Assembly (NCBI RefSeq): GCF_003217475.1
Contig: NZ_QJSP01000015.1
Location: forward strand, 1 to 64,000
Direction: 5' to 3'
DNA from: Williamsia limnetica
Lineage (GTDB): Bacteria; Actinomycetota; Actinomycetes; Mycobacteriales; Mycobacteriaceae
DNA length: 64,000 nt
The notes under the pieces are model-generated. The model was not told where the DNA came from. It did no database searches and saw only the letters and a program-made list of their open reading frames with translations. The translations under genes and the position numbers were made by a program. Below, one piece after another: positions 18,230-26,430 of this stretch. Every line of letters starts with the position of its first letter. The first letter of the stretch is position 1.

Positions 18230-19402
18230 ATGACGACCGATAGCGTGATGCAGCGGGTGGCCGCCGAGCCGGCCGGACCGGCGCGTGCCGCGGCGTTCGA
18301 ACACGCACTGGACGTGCTGCGGTCGCGACGGGACGAGTTCAACGAGCAGCGGTTTGTCCCATCCGAGTTCATCGGTCTGCTCAAACGCGCCGGAATGTAC
18401 CGGGCGTCGACCCCGGCTATGTTCGGCGGCGAGCCGATGGATCCATCCAGCTTCATGCGGATGGTCGAGCGCGTATCTGCCATCGATCCGGCAACCGGGT
18501 GGGTCTCGAGCTTCGGCTCGTCCCTGGTGTACTTCGCCGCGCTTCCGCTCGAGACCCAGCAGCGGATCTACGCCGCGGGACCCGACGTCGCCTACGCAGG
18601 CGGTTTGTTCCCGATGCAGAAGGCCGAACGCGTCTCCGGAGGTTACATCTGCTCGGGAACATGGCAATTCGCCAGCGGATGCCGAGGTGCCGACCTCTTG
18701 GGGATCGGCCTGATGGGTGGTCCCGAATCCAATGGGATGCCGCTCACGGCCCTGGTCAGCCCGGAGGAAGTCGATATCGTCGAGAACTGGGACGTGGCCG
18801 GCATGAAGGCCACCGGGTCACATGCGATCCGGGCCGATCGGGTGTTCGTCCCAGAAGACATGACCTTCACCCGTGGCGGGACCCCGCAGATCGACGAACC
18901 TCTGACCCGCTATCCAGTATTGGCCTATGCGGCACAGGTTCTGGCGGTCGTCACGCTGGGTGCGGCGCGCGGCGCCCTTGATCACGTGGCGGAGGTCGGG
19001 GCATCGAAGACGTCCATCACCGGCGGTGCGGCCAAAGGAAACCGGCCCGCGTACAAGGCGGGTCTAGCCCGTGCGGAAGCGGAATTGCGTTCGGCCCGTG
19101 CCTTCTTCTACGACATCACCGACGAGGTGTGGGCAAAGGCGACTCTCGGCGAACCGATTCTCGACGAGGAACGAGCGCTGCTGCGACTCGGGGCAACCCA
19201 TGCTGCGCACGTCGGGCGGACTGTGGTGCTCAACGCGTTCGATCTCGCAGGCACCGGTGCGATCTACGAGAACCATCCACTGCAGCGGTACCTGCGCGAC
19301 GCACTGGTACCGGCTCAGCACGCGATGCTCCAGACCGGGACCTATGAGGCGGCCGGTGCCGTACTCCTCGGTATGGATGCCGGCATCCCGAGCTTTCCCT
19401 AG
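18230..19402 (+). CDS. iacA: Indole-3-acetate monooxygenase (acyl-CoA dehydrogenase fold)
   Basis: 390 residues, a group D flavin monooxygenase with the acyl-CoA dehydrogenase fold (R-rich C-terminal ALVPAQHAMLQTGTYEAAG, middle GTWQFASGCRGADL). IacA starts IAA breakdown by hydroxylating the indole ring using reduced flavin from a separate reductase. The identity is supported by an IacB gene immediately after and by the whole locus. ATG 18230 is chosen because GGAG at 18218-18221 is eight bases away; in-frame ATGs at 18212 and 18224 are badly placed relative to it. A related hydroxylase of other aromatics cannot be fully excluded. Confidence 0.85.
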   Translation: MTTDSVMQRVAAEPAGPARAAAFEHALDVLRSRRDEFNEQRFVPSEFIGLLKRAGMYRASTPAMFGGEPMDPSSFMRMVERVSAIDPATGWVSSFGSSLVYFAALPLETQQRIYAAGPDVAYAGGLFPMQKAERVSGGYICSGTWQFASGCRGADLLGIGLMGGPESNGMPLTALVSPEEVDIVENWDVAGMKATGSHAIRADRVFVPEDMTFTRGGTPQIDEPLTRYPVLAYAAQVLAVVTLGAARGALDHVAEVGASKTSITGGAAKGNRPAYKAGLARAEAELRSARAFFYDITDEVWAKATLGEPILDEERALLRLGATHAAHVGRTVVLNAFDLAGTGAIYENHPLQRYLRDALVPAQHAMLQTGTYEAAGAVLLGMDAGIPSFP

Positions 19403-19470
19403 CACAAAGGGTTTCCCAGACAGCCAGGCGCACGACCTTTCCACGACCTCGACGAATACAGGAGACAGAC

Positions 19471-19833
19471 ATGTCGACCGAACCCCTTCGCACGCTGTTC
19501 TGCATCGGTAACAACCAGAACTTCTTCGACCTGCCCAAAGCTGACATCGGTCCCGTCTGGGTGGCGGTCTCATCGATGCTCTCGTCGTTGAAGAACATGG
19601 ATGGCATCGACGTGATCGGGACATTCGACGATGATGCGCACATGGTCGGCCCTTCGGACGGGTGGCCGTGGACGTGCTACGTACTCGCCGATGTTCGTGA
19701 CCAGGCCACGGTCCGAGAGGCGTGTAACCTGCTGCGCACCACGATGGTCGGAGAGTTCGCACTCTGGAAGTTCCTCAAGATCGAGGCGCGGATGGGACGT
19801 GAGCTCACGATCCGCGACGACGTGGCTCTCTGA
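19471..19833 (+). CDS. iacB: IacB-like small protein
   Basis: 120 residues, with LRTLFCIGNNQNFFDLPK at the N-terminus, HMVGPSDGWPWTCYVLADV in the middle and LLRTTMVGEFALWKFLKIEAR near the end. The family is nearly exclusive to IAA catabolic clusters and has no settled reaction; work on Caballeronia indicated that the IacA/IacE steps can run without IacB. AGGAG lies seven bases before the ATG. The stop overlaps the iacE start (TGATG), implying coupled translation. Confidence 0.85.
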   Translation: MSTEPLRTLFCIGNNQNFFDLPKADIGPVWVAVSSMLSSLKNMDGIDVIGTFDDDAHMVGPSDGWPWTCYVLADVRDQATVREACNLLRTTMVGEFALWKFLKIEARMGRELTIRDDVAL

Positions 19834-20597
19834 TGGCCGCGACCGATGTGAGCGCCGCGGCCCGGGTGGCCGTCGTGACCGGAGCGGCGGGCGGTATGGG
19901 AAGCCACATCGCACGGCGCCTTCACTCCGATGGGTACAGAGTGATGTTGACCGACGTGAACCTGGACGCCGCGCAGAGGCTCGCGGTCGAACTCTCGCCG
20001 GATGCGAGCACAGCACGAGCAGCGCAACACGACGTGGCGCACCGCCAGGCCTTCGTAGATGTGCTGGCACTGTGCCGGCAGACGTGGGACACCCCGGCCG
20101 TCCTGGTGAACAATGCGGCGATCACCCAGGCCGCCGATCTCATGACCCTCGGCGAAGACGACTTCAGTCGGGTTTTGTCGACGAACGTGAACAGCGTCTT
20201 CTTCGGTTGTCAGGTGTTCGGTGCCGCGATGGCAGACCGCGGCTACGGGCGGATCGTGAACATGGCGTCACTGGCCGGACAGAACGGTGGGACGGCCACC
20301 GGGGGCCACTATGCCTCGTCGAAGGGAGCCATCCTCACCGCCACAAAAATCTTTGCCCGAGAACTGGCGGCGAGGGGAGTGACGGTGAATGCCATCGCGC
20401 CGGGCCCACATGATCTGCCGGTCGTGCGGCAGACGGTCCCGGCCGACAAGCTCGACGGCGTGATCGCTGCCATCCCGGTCGGCGAACTCGGCAACCCCGC
20501 GTTCATCGGCGACGTGGTCGGTCTGCTGGCGTCAGAGGGAGCCTCGTTCGTCACCGGCGCCTGCTGGGATGTCAACGGCGGCCTCTACCTGCGGTGA
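19833..20597 (+). CDS. iacE: Short-chain dehydrogenase IacE
   Basis: 254 residues of the SDR family: cofactor motif VVTGAAGGMGSHIARRL, NNAAI, catalytic serine in NMASLAG, YASSK with the active Tyr and Lys, and the C-terminal VTGACWDVNGG. IacE is known to convert 2-oxindole-3-acetate to the 3-hydroxy (dioxindole) acid. The gene is coupled to iacB and ends ten bases before the convergent response-regulator gene. The name rests mainly on context, since SDR proteins are many. Confidence 0.8.
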   Translation: MAATDVSAAARVAVVTGAAGGMGSHIARRLHSDGYRVMLTDVNLDAAQRLAVELSPDASTARAAQHDVAHRQAFVDVLALCRQTWDTPAVLVNNAAITQAADLMTLGEDDFSRVLSTNVNSVFFGCQVFGAAMADRGYGRIVNMASLAGQNGGTATGGHYASSKGAILTATKIFARELAARGVTVNAIAPGPHDLPVVRQTVPADKLDGVIAAIPVGELGNPAFIGDVVGLLASEGASFVTGACWDVNGGLYLR

Positions 20598-20607
20598 GCG
20601 GGCCGGC

Positions 20608-21267
20608 TCAGCCCTGTGTGTCATCGAGCGGCAGATGGACATCGAACCGCAGGATGTCGCGGACCAGCGTGCTGATGCTGTCCGCATCGGTCTTGCTCTT
20701 GATCCGGGCCCGGTGCACGTCCACCGTCTTCACACTCATACCCAGTTTCCGTGCGATGTTCTGACTGGGAAGCCCTTCGACGACCAGTGACAGGATCTGG
20801 CGTTCGCGTGGAGTCAGTGAGTCGACCTTGACCTGTACTGCCTGCTGCAGCTGATGCTGACGAAAGCGGCTCTCGGCTTTCTCGACACCCGCCTGCACCG
20901 CGTCCAGGAGACGCTGTGGCTCGTAGGGCTTTTCGAGGAAGTCGAGAGCGCCCGCCTGCAGGGTGGACACCGACATCCGGATGTCACCGTGGGCGGAGAC
21001 GAAGATGATGGCCACGTGGGGTGCGATGTCGTTCAACTTCTCCTGCAACCGGGTCCCGCTCATCTGCGGCATCCGGACGTCGAGAATGATGCAGGCTGCA
21101 TGACTTCCGTCGTACGACGACAAGAATTCATCGGCGCTGTGGCAGATCCTGGGATGTATCCCGATGCTGTCCAACAACCAGGCCACCGATTCGCACAATT
21201 CGGGATCATCGTCCACGACATACACGGTCACGGCGGGCGCGTCGTCGGGACTCACGTCGTCGGTCAT
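20608..21267 (-). CDS. FixJ/StyR-type response regulator
   Basis: 219 residues. The receiver domain (13-130) has the acidic pair DDD at 19-21, phosphoacceptor D63 in ILDVRMP and the conserved Lys in FLEKPYE. A linker rich in Gln leads to a LuxR-type helix-turn-helix over the last 60 residues (LTPRERQILSLVVEGLPSQNIA). The domain order and kinase type match FixL/FixJ and StyS/StyR pairs. GGGGGAAG precedes the ATG at 21267. It is the natural partner of the kinase at 16528 and the probable activator at the TAAGGATTT-like sites. It ends ten bases from the convergent iacE. Confidence 0.88.
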   Translation of the reverse strand: MTDDVSPDDAPAVTVYVVDDDPELCESVAWLLDSIGIHPRICHSADEFLSSYDGSHAACIILDVRMPQMSGTRLQEKLNDIAPHVAIIFVSAHGDIRMSVSTLQAGALDFLEKPYEPQRLLDAVQAGVEKAESRFRQHQLQQAVQVKVDSLTPRERQILSLVVEGLPSQNIARKLGMSVKTVDVHRARIKSKTDADSISTLVRDILRFDVHLPLDDTQG

Positions 21268-21382
21268 GTCTTCCCCCGTCGGTCGCGGCGTACTGAACAC
21301 GAACGAACTGTACGCCCATGGTTCGTCGGATCCTCCGCGTCGACGCTCGAGCACTGGTGAACCTCGCACGCATGTGTGGGCG

Positions 21383-22669
21383 TCATGATGCGGACATCGA
21401 TCGCAGCGCCGGCTCCAGAACCGCGGCCACAGCGAACACATCGTCCTCGTGCCCGGGCCGGCCGATCACCTGCAGCCCCAGCGGCATGCCGGAACCGTCG
21501 CGAGCACCTGGTACCACCACCACCGGCGCCCCGAGCAGTTGCCACGGTCGGCTCAACACCGGAGATCCGGTGGCGGCAAGGCCCGCTGGCGCAGGTCCGA
21601 GTGCGCCGGGGCCGATGACGACGGAGCAATCGGCGAGCAGGTCAGCGAATCCTCCCTGCAGCTCCGATCGTCGGCGCAGCGCATTCGCTTGGGCTAGGTC
21701 CGAGATACTTCGGCCGGAATCGACCAGTTCCCGTAGTGGTGCACTCAGTGCGGTGCTGTGTTGAGCCATGACGGTGTCGAGCGTTCGCGCGGCCTCGTAG
21801 GCCATCACGGTCACATGGTCATCGGCCAGCGTCCGGATGTTGTCGTCCCAGTGCAGTGGTTCGGCCGGGATCCCGATACCGGCGAGCAGGGTCGGCAGGG
21901 CGTCGATCAATCGGGCCATGGCCGGATCCAGCAGACCGAGATCGCTGCCGGCCCACAGGCAGACGCGAGGGAGGTCGCGCCGGGAGTCGGGAATCGTCCG
22001 GCCGGTGAAGGAGGCGAACACATGTCGAAGGTCGGCAACCGTACGTGTCAGGAGTCCCAGTGAGTCGAGTGATTCGCTGAGGCCGGTGATGCCCTGGAGA
22101 CTTGTGGTGCCGTGCGCCAGGACCATTCCCGTTGCGCCGCAGAAAGATGCGGGCCGGGTCAGGGAACCCGCGGTCTGGGTACCCAACGCGAGCGGTATCG
22201 CTGCGGCGCCGACAGCGGCCGCCGACCCACTGGAGGATCCGCCGGGCGTGTGGCCGTTCCCATAGGGATTGCGAGTCGGTCCCGGTGCGAAATATCCGAA
22301 TTCGGTGGTCACCGTCTTGCCTTGGACAACCGCACCCAGCGAGCGCAGGCGCGCCACGCAGGCGGCATCGGTGTCGACAGCGTGATCGTCGGTCGTCGCC
22401 GATCCGGCGCGCGTCGGGAAGTGGGCCACGTCGATGAGATCCTTGACGCCCATCGAGATACCGCGCAGCGGCTGCGATTGTCCGCTCTCGTCGCGGATAC
22501 GCGCTTCCGCGAGATGGTCGGTCGCCAGCTCGACCCATGCTGCCAGAGCAGGTTCGGCCCGGACGATGTCGTTGCGGACTGCGCCGGCAAGTTCCTCGGC
22601 TGTAGTCGTGCCGTTGCTGATCGCGGCCACCTGATCTTCGATCGGCCATGTGTGGACGGCAGAATTCAC
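21383..22669 (-). CDS. iacH: Amidase-signature enzyme, IacH-like
   Basis: 428 residues of the amidase-signature family. The Ser-cisSer-Lys triad is visible: K76 in GVKDLID, serines 145-147 in GGSSSGSA and nucleophile S169 in TAGSLTRPA. IAA clusters carry IacH, an amidase of uncertain need; it could release IAA from amide conjugates such as IAA-amino acids, or from indole-3-acetamide. GTG 22669 is chosen over ATG 22675 because AAGGAG directly abuts that ATG and is six bases from the GTG. It is upstream of the response regulator on the same strand (gap about 115 bases) and divergent from iacG. Confidence 0.8.
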   Translation of the reverse strand: MNSAVHTWPIEDQVAAISNGTTTAEELAGAVRNDIVRAEPALAAWVELATDHLAEARIRDESGQSQPLRGISMGVKDLIDVAHFPTRAGSATTDDHAVDTDAACVARLRSLGAVVQGKTVTTEFGYFAPGPTRNPYGNGHTPGGSSSGSAAAVGAAAIPLALGTQTAGSLTRPASFCGATGMVLAHGTTSLQGITGLSESLDSLGLLTRTVADLRHVFASFTGRTIPDSRRDLPRVCLWAGSDLGLLDPAMARLIDALPTLLAGIGIPAEPLHWDDNIRTLADDHVTVMAYEAARTLDTVMAQHSTALSAPLRELVDSGRSISDLAQANALRRRSELQGGFADLLADCSVVIGPGALGPAPAGLAATGSPVLSRPWQLLGAPVVVVPGARDGSGMPLGLQVIGRPGHEDDVFAVAAVLEPALRSMSAS

Positions 22670-22724
22670 CAGCATCTCCTTCGGTGGGTCCGTTCAGTGT
22701 GCCGGGTGCTGGGCCTGGACAACA

Positions 22725-22740
22725 GTAAAGATTTCCCCGC
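22725..22740 (+). promoter_or_regulatory. Candidate iac-regulon site B upstream of iacG
   Basis: GTAAAGATTTCCCCGC, 38 bp before the iacG start and about 55 bp before the divergent iacH start, in a gap of only 108 bases. It differs from site C (24448) at few positions (TAAAGATTTC versus TAAGGATTTC). One site here could serve both genes. Confidence 0.45.
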
Positions 22741-22777
22741 TTCCGCTGTAGGTGAGAGTCGAGCTAGCTTCGGCGAC

Positions 22778-23953
22778 ATGGTTGATACCGCAGCACAATC
22801 GGTGGACTCACAACTCTTTCGCGACGTCATGGGTCACTACCCGACCGGAGTCGTCGTGGTGACCGGACGCGCGGTCGATGGTGACATCCTCGCGATGGTG
22901 GTCGGAACGTTCAATTCGGTGTCGCTGGAACCACCGTTGGTGTCGTTCATGCCGATGAAGACCTCACGGACCTTCGCCGCGATGCAGGAATGCACGTCGT
23001 TGTGCATCAACATACTGGGCGGCGACCAAGAGGACATCGTGCTGACCATCGCCCAGCGCTGGCAGGACAAGTTGGCAGGTATCGACTGGTTTCCGTCACC
23101 GTCCGGTGACCCGGTGCTCGCCGAGTCCGTCGCCTGGATCGACACGCGGATCCGGGACACGGTCGAGGCGGGGGACCACTGGATCGTCCTGTGCGCAGTG
23201 GAGAACATGGCGGTCACCAACCCGGTGTCACCGCTGATCTTCTTCCAGGGTGGGTACGGCAGCTTCGTCTGCACCTCACTGTTGGCCCGGATGGATCACG
23301 AGATCCTGCCGGCCATCCACGCCGCACACGGGGTGAGGTCCGAGGTCGAGGCGATGGCTGCGGCGATCGGTTGTGACGCCGCCGTGTTCACCGCGGTCAG
23401 CAATGACGAGATGGCGACGGTGCTGTCGGTGACAGCGCCGGGCACCGATCGGGATGGCAGTCTGGCCAACCGAATCCCGATGGTCCCCCCGATCGGGGAC
23501 AGCTTCGTGTTCGCGCAGTCGGGCCAAGAGCAGGACCGTTGGATCGGGAAACTACGAGGTGCCACGGACGACGTGGTGGAAATCCACCGGGAACGACTCC
23601 GCTTTGTCCGGGACAACGGCTACCTGTGCTCGTTCCTTCCCTCTGAGGGGAACGCGGCATACCGCGAGATGCGCGATGCCACCAAGCAGTACGAGAACGG
23701 ACGGTTGACGCCTTCCGAGGAAAGGCAGATCCGCGCGTCGATCGGCAACACCCCGATCGACTACCGGGTGCGCGAGTTGAATGACTCAGAACACTACGAC
23801 GTCGGCTCGATCGTGCTACCCGTGCGAGATCCCAGCGGGGTGTATTCGCTGACCCTGAGGCTGGGCAGCCTTCCGCTGGGTGCGTCAGGGGCGACGGTCA
23901 AGGAATGGCTTGCCCGGGCCCGCAGCGTTGTCGCCGCGCTCGAGAACAACTGA
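22778..23953 (+). CDS. iacG: Flavin reductase with IclR-like C-terminal domain, IacG-like
   Basis: 391 residues. Residues 1-165 are a flavin reductase-like domain (FRDVMGHYPTGVVVVTG, then PPLVSFMPMKTSRTFAAM and a late GGYGSF), which would supply reduced flavin to IacA. From about 170 on, HAAHGVRSEVEAMA, then TAPGTDRDGSLANRIPMVPP and GDSFVFAQ resemble the effector-binding domain of IclR regulators, again without a DNA-binding domain. Usual flavin reductases are about 160-190 residues, so this is twice as long. The added domain may sense a pathway compound and gate flavin supply, but that is speculation. A hairpin terminator follows. Confidence 0.78.
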   Translation: MVDTAAQSVDSQLFRDVMGHYPTGVVVVTGRAVDGDILAMVVGTFNSVSLEPPLVSFMPMKTSRTFAAMQECTSLCINILGGDQEDIVLTIAQRWQDKLAGIDWFPSPSGDPVLAESVAWIDTRIRDTVEAGDHWIVLCAVENMAVTNPVSPLIFFQGGYGSFVCTSLLARMDHEILPAIHAAHGVRSEVEAMAAAIGCDAAVFTAVSNDEMATVLSVTAPGTDRDGSLANRIPMVPPIGDSFVFAQSGQEQDRWIGKLRGATDDVVEIHRERLRFVRDNGYLCSFLPSEGNAAYREMRDATKQYENGRLTPSEERQIRASIGNTPIDYRVRELNDSEHYDVGSIVLPVRDPSGVYSLTLRLGSLPLGASGATVKEWLARARSVVAALENN

Positions 23954-23972
23954 ACGCAGAGCACCAACCAGA

Positions 23973-24010
23973 GAACGCCCGGCCTCTACTCGAGGCGGGC
24001 GTTCTTCTCG
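23973..24010. terminator. Hairpin terminator between convergent iacG and small ORF
   Basis: GAACGCCC (23973-23980) pairs with GGGCGTTC (23997-24004) and GCCTC (23982-23986) with GAGGC (23992-23996), with one bulged G and a TACTC loop; TTCTCGTTG follows. It ends iacG and may also act on the opposite strand. Confidence 0.75.
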
Positions 24011-24035
24011 TTGTGCACCAACAACAGGACAGGAT

Positions 24036-24326
24036 TTACTCGTCGGACCACGCGGCGTCGGCCTCCCAATAGTCCATGCCGGCTGCGCTGACCCGGTGGC
24101 GCCAGTCCGACGTCCTTCGCAGGGTCGGTTCGATCTGTGCAGTTGCCTGGTCGGCAGCGCTCGGACCGTCGGCGCGTACGGTCCAGTGCACCCAGTTCAG
24201 CTCGCGTCCTTCGTCATCGTGGGTGAACAGGTCGACATGCTTCCACCCGTACCCGAACGTGTCGTTGTAGCAGACGAGAGTCATTCGAGGGCCGGCGAGC
24301 GTACCCGCGACGACGGTGGTGGTCAT
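24036..24326 (-). CDS. Small protein of unknown function in the iac locus
   Basis: 96 residues, not recognised. It begins MTTTVVAGTLAGPRMTLVCY and has aromatic-rich middle residues (FGYGWKHVDLF, NWVHWTVRADG) and an acidic end. No signal peptide or membrane helix is evident. GGAG five bases before the ATG at 24326, a divergent position to iacC and a terminator after its stop support a real gene. Its place suggests a role in IAA breakdown, for example an accessory protein, but no function can be claimed. Confidence 0.6.
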   Translation of the reverse strand: MTTTVVAGTLAGPRMTLVCYNDTFGYGWKHVDLFTHDDEGRELNWVHWTVRADGPSAADQATAQIEPTLRRTSDWRHRVSAAGMDYWEADAAWSDE

Positions 24327-24447
24327 TGCCGCTCCATTGGTCAGGGTTGAAGTGCACCCGACACTCGACTAGGTGCGAGAGCGGTTGTGGCACAGACGGT
24401 CATCGTTCAATTTACCCCCTGGGTCCGCCTTGTCGGCGGGGGCGAGG

Positions 24448-24463
24448 GTAAGGATTTCACCTA
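24448..24463 (+). promoter_or_regulatory. Candidate iac-regulon site C upstream of iacC
   Basis: GTAAGGATTTCACCTA about 90 bp before the iacC start, in the 225-base gap between the small divergent gene and iacC. It is the best match to the TAAGGATTT core shared by five promoters of the locus. Confidence 0.45.
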
Positions 24464-24551
24464 CTCGGACGCGAGTCTTTCCCGATTTTCGCCGCGCCTG
24501 CTCGTCCGTACCGTGACCTGTATCGCGTCGTCTACCAATGGAGCACCACTC

Positions 24552-25853
24552 ATGACCGTCGAGTTCACCGCAGCCGAGAAGGTGTACGACCTCGCACCCG
24601 CCGAGCTCGTCCGTCACGATCGGGTCGCCGGCCGGATGTACACCGACCCTGAGATCTTCGAGCTCGAGATGTCGAAGATCTTCGAACGTGCCTGGATCTG
24701 GGTGGCGCACGAGAGTGAACTCCCCAGGGCAGGCAGCTTCAAGTCCACCCACGTGGGCCGCCAACCCGTGATAGTCACGAAGGACCGAAAAGGTAATATC
24801 AATACCCTGCTCAACCGCTGCAGACACCGCGGCGCCAGCGTGTGTGAGAAGCGTAGTGGTCACGCGAACGGCTTCACCTGCCCGTACCACGCCTGGTCGT
24901 ATGGGCTCGACGGTACGTTGCGGGGCATCCCATACCCGGACGGCTACGAGGACGTGATGGGCAAGGAGGGCATGGGGCTCAAGAAGCTTCGAACCGAGAC
25001 GTATGCCGGGATGGTATTCGCCACCCTCGATTCCGACGCTCAGCCCCTGGAGAAATATCTGGGCGATGCCACACTGTGGATGGATCGCTTTTTCAAACAG
25101 GGTGGCGGGTATCCCGTCAAAGTTCTCGGCACACACCGTTTCAAGTTCCGCGGCAACTGGAAGATCCAGTTGGAGAACACCACCGACGGATACCACTTCC
25201 CGATCGTCCACCGCTCCTGGATGGCGTCGGTCGACTCCGAGACCTCGGACATGATGAGTTTCATGACCGACCCGGCGGCCATCACCCACGACCTCGGCAA
25301 CGGCCACTCGGTGATGCAGATGGTGCCTGAACACTCCGACCTCGACGTCGACGACGGCAGCGAGCCGTTGCAGGGCCGGTTCGATGATCTGGTGTCCGAA
25401 CTGCGGGGAACAGGTCTCGACGACGCCGCCGTCCGAAAGCTCGTGCGGGCGATGCACGGGACCGGATTCAATCTGAATCTGTTCCCCAACGTGTCGATGT
25501 CGATCTCTTTCTTCCGCATCTTGCGTCCGATATCCGTCGACGAGACCTGGATCGAGCACGTCGCGCTGGGATCAGATGGCCCGCCCGAGATCGTGGATCC
25601 GGTCAACCGCGAACGGCTCCGGGTGCACGAACATTTTCAAGGTCCGTTCGGTTTCGGTACCCCGGACGACGCCGAAGGCTGGGACAGGGTGCAGCGCGGA
25701 GCGATCGGTGGACCAGAACTGCCCATCATGGTCAATCGCGGGCTCGGGCGCGAGTCGGCGTCCGAAGAAGGATGGCCCACCTCGCACGTCACCGATGAGA
25801 CCGGTATGCGGGCCGCATACGGCAAGTGGAAGGAAATGATGAGCGATGACTGA
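24552..25853 (+). CDS. iacC: Rieske ring-hydroxylating dioxygenase large subunit, IacC
   Basis: 433 residues. Rieske ligands C90, H92, C110 and H113 (NRCRHRGA and CPYHAWSY) and mononuclear iron ligands in NTTDGYHFPIVH (H215, H220) are in place. In IAA catabolism IacC with IacD and reductase IacF converts the dioxindole acetate intermediate toward catechol. ATG 24552 has GGAG nine bases upstream. The stop overlaps iacD by eight bases. It is clearly distinct from BenA in the same window, with different spacing between Rieske and iron sites. Confidence 0.87.
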   Translation: MTVEFTAAEKVYDLAPAELVRHDRVAGRMYTDPEIFELEMSKIFERAWIWVAHESELPRAGSFKSTHVGRQPVIVTKDRKGNINTLLNRCRHRGASVCEKRSGHANGFTCPYHAWSYGLDGTLRGIPYPDGYEDVMGKEGMGLKKLRTETYAGMVFATLDSDAQPLEKYLGDATLWMDRFFKQGGGYPVKVLGTHRFKFRGNWKIQLENTTDGYHFPIVHRSWMASVDSETSDMMSFMTDPAAITHDLGNGHSVMQMVPEHSDLDVDDGSEPLQGRFDDLVSELRGTGLDDAAVRKLVRAMHGTGFNLNLFPNVSMSISFFRILRPISVDETWIEHVALGSDGPPEIVDPVNRERLRVHEHFQGPFGFGTPDDAEGWDRVQRGAIGGPELPIMVNRGLGRESASEEGWPTSHVTDETGMRAAYGKWKEMMSDD

Positions 25854-26430
25854 CACGACCGCGACCCTCAAGCCGAAACCAGGGGCATGGGCTGCTGCCA
25901 CGCAGTCGCGCGCGCTACCGTCGGCAGGCGTTCCCTCGACAGATCCCCGTGTCGTCCGCGCGATCGACCTGGTGGCACGCGAAGCGGAATTGCTTGATGC
26001 AAAGGACTACTGGAGCTGGCAGCAGCTCTACTCGGACGAGGCGATGTACATCATCCCGATCGAACCGGATGAAGACGACTTCGCGAACACGCTCAACATG
26101 GTCTACGACGATGCCCGGATGCGGCAGTTGCGCGTGACCCGGATGACCGAAGGCTATGCGATTGCGGCTGTCGACTCGGCAACCACCGTACGCACGGTGG
26201 CGCGGTTCGTCCCGGCAGAGGTGGAAGGTGGTCAGAGCGCTGCCCGAGTATGTCTGCGGGCTGCGCAGATCTTGATCGCCTACAAGCGTGGGAATCACGA
26301 CATCTGGGCCGCGAACGTCGACTACGAGATCGCGGTGGGGGCGGTCCCGGCCGATGACCGGATCACGCGCAAAGTGGTGCGACTGATCGATGGCCGCGAC
26401 GAAGTGCCCGCGGCAGGATTCTTGCTGTGA
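25846..26430 (+). CDS. iacD: Ring-hydroxylating dioxygenase small subunit, IacD
   Basis: 194 residues with the beta-subunit fold: VVRAIDLVAREAELLDAKDY, YIIPIEPDEDDF and a C-terminal RKVVRLIDGRDEVPAAGFLL. The first 35 residues are a less conserved extension. It overlaps iacC by eight bases and iacF by four, so the three genes form one coupled operon. Confidence 0.87.
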   Translation: MTDTTATLKPKPGAWAAATQSRALPSAGVPSTDPRVVRAIDLVAREAELLDAKDYWSWQQLYSDEAMYIIPIEPDEDDFANTLNMVYDDARMRQLRVTRMTEGYAIAAVDSATTVRTVARFVPAEVEGGQSAARVCLRAAQILIAYKRGNHDIWAANVDYEIAVGAVPADDRITRKVVRLIDGRDEVPAAGFLL

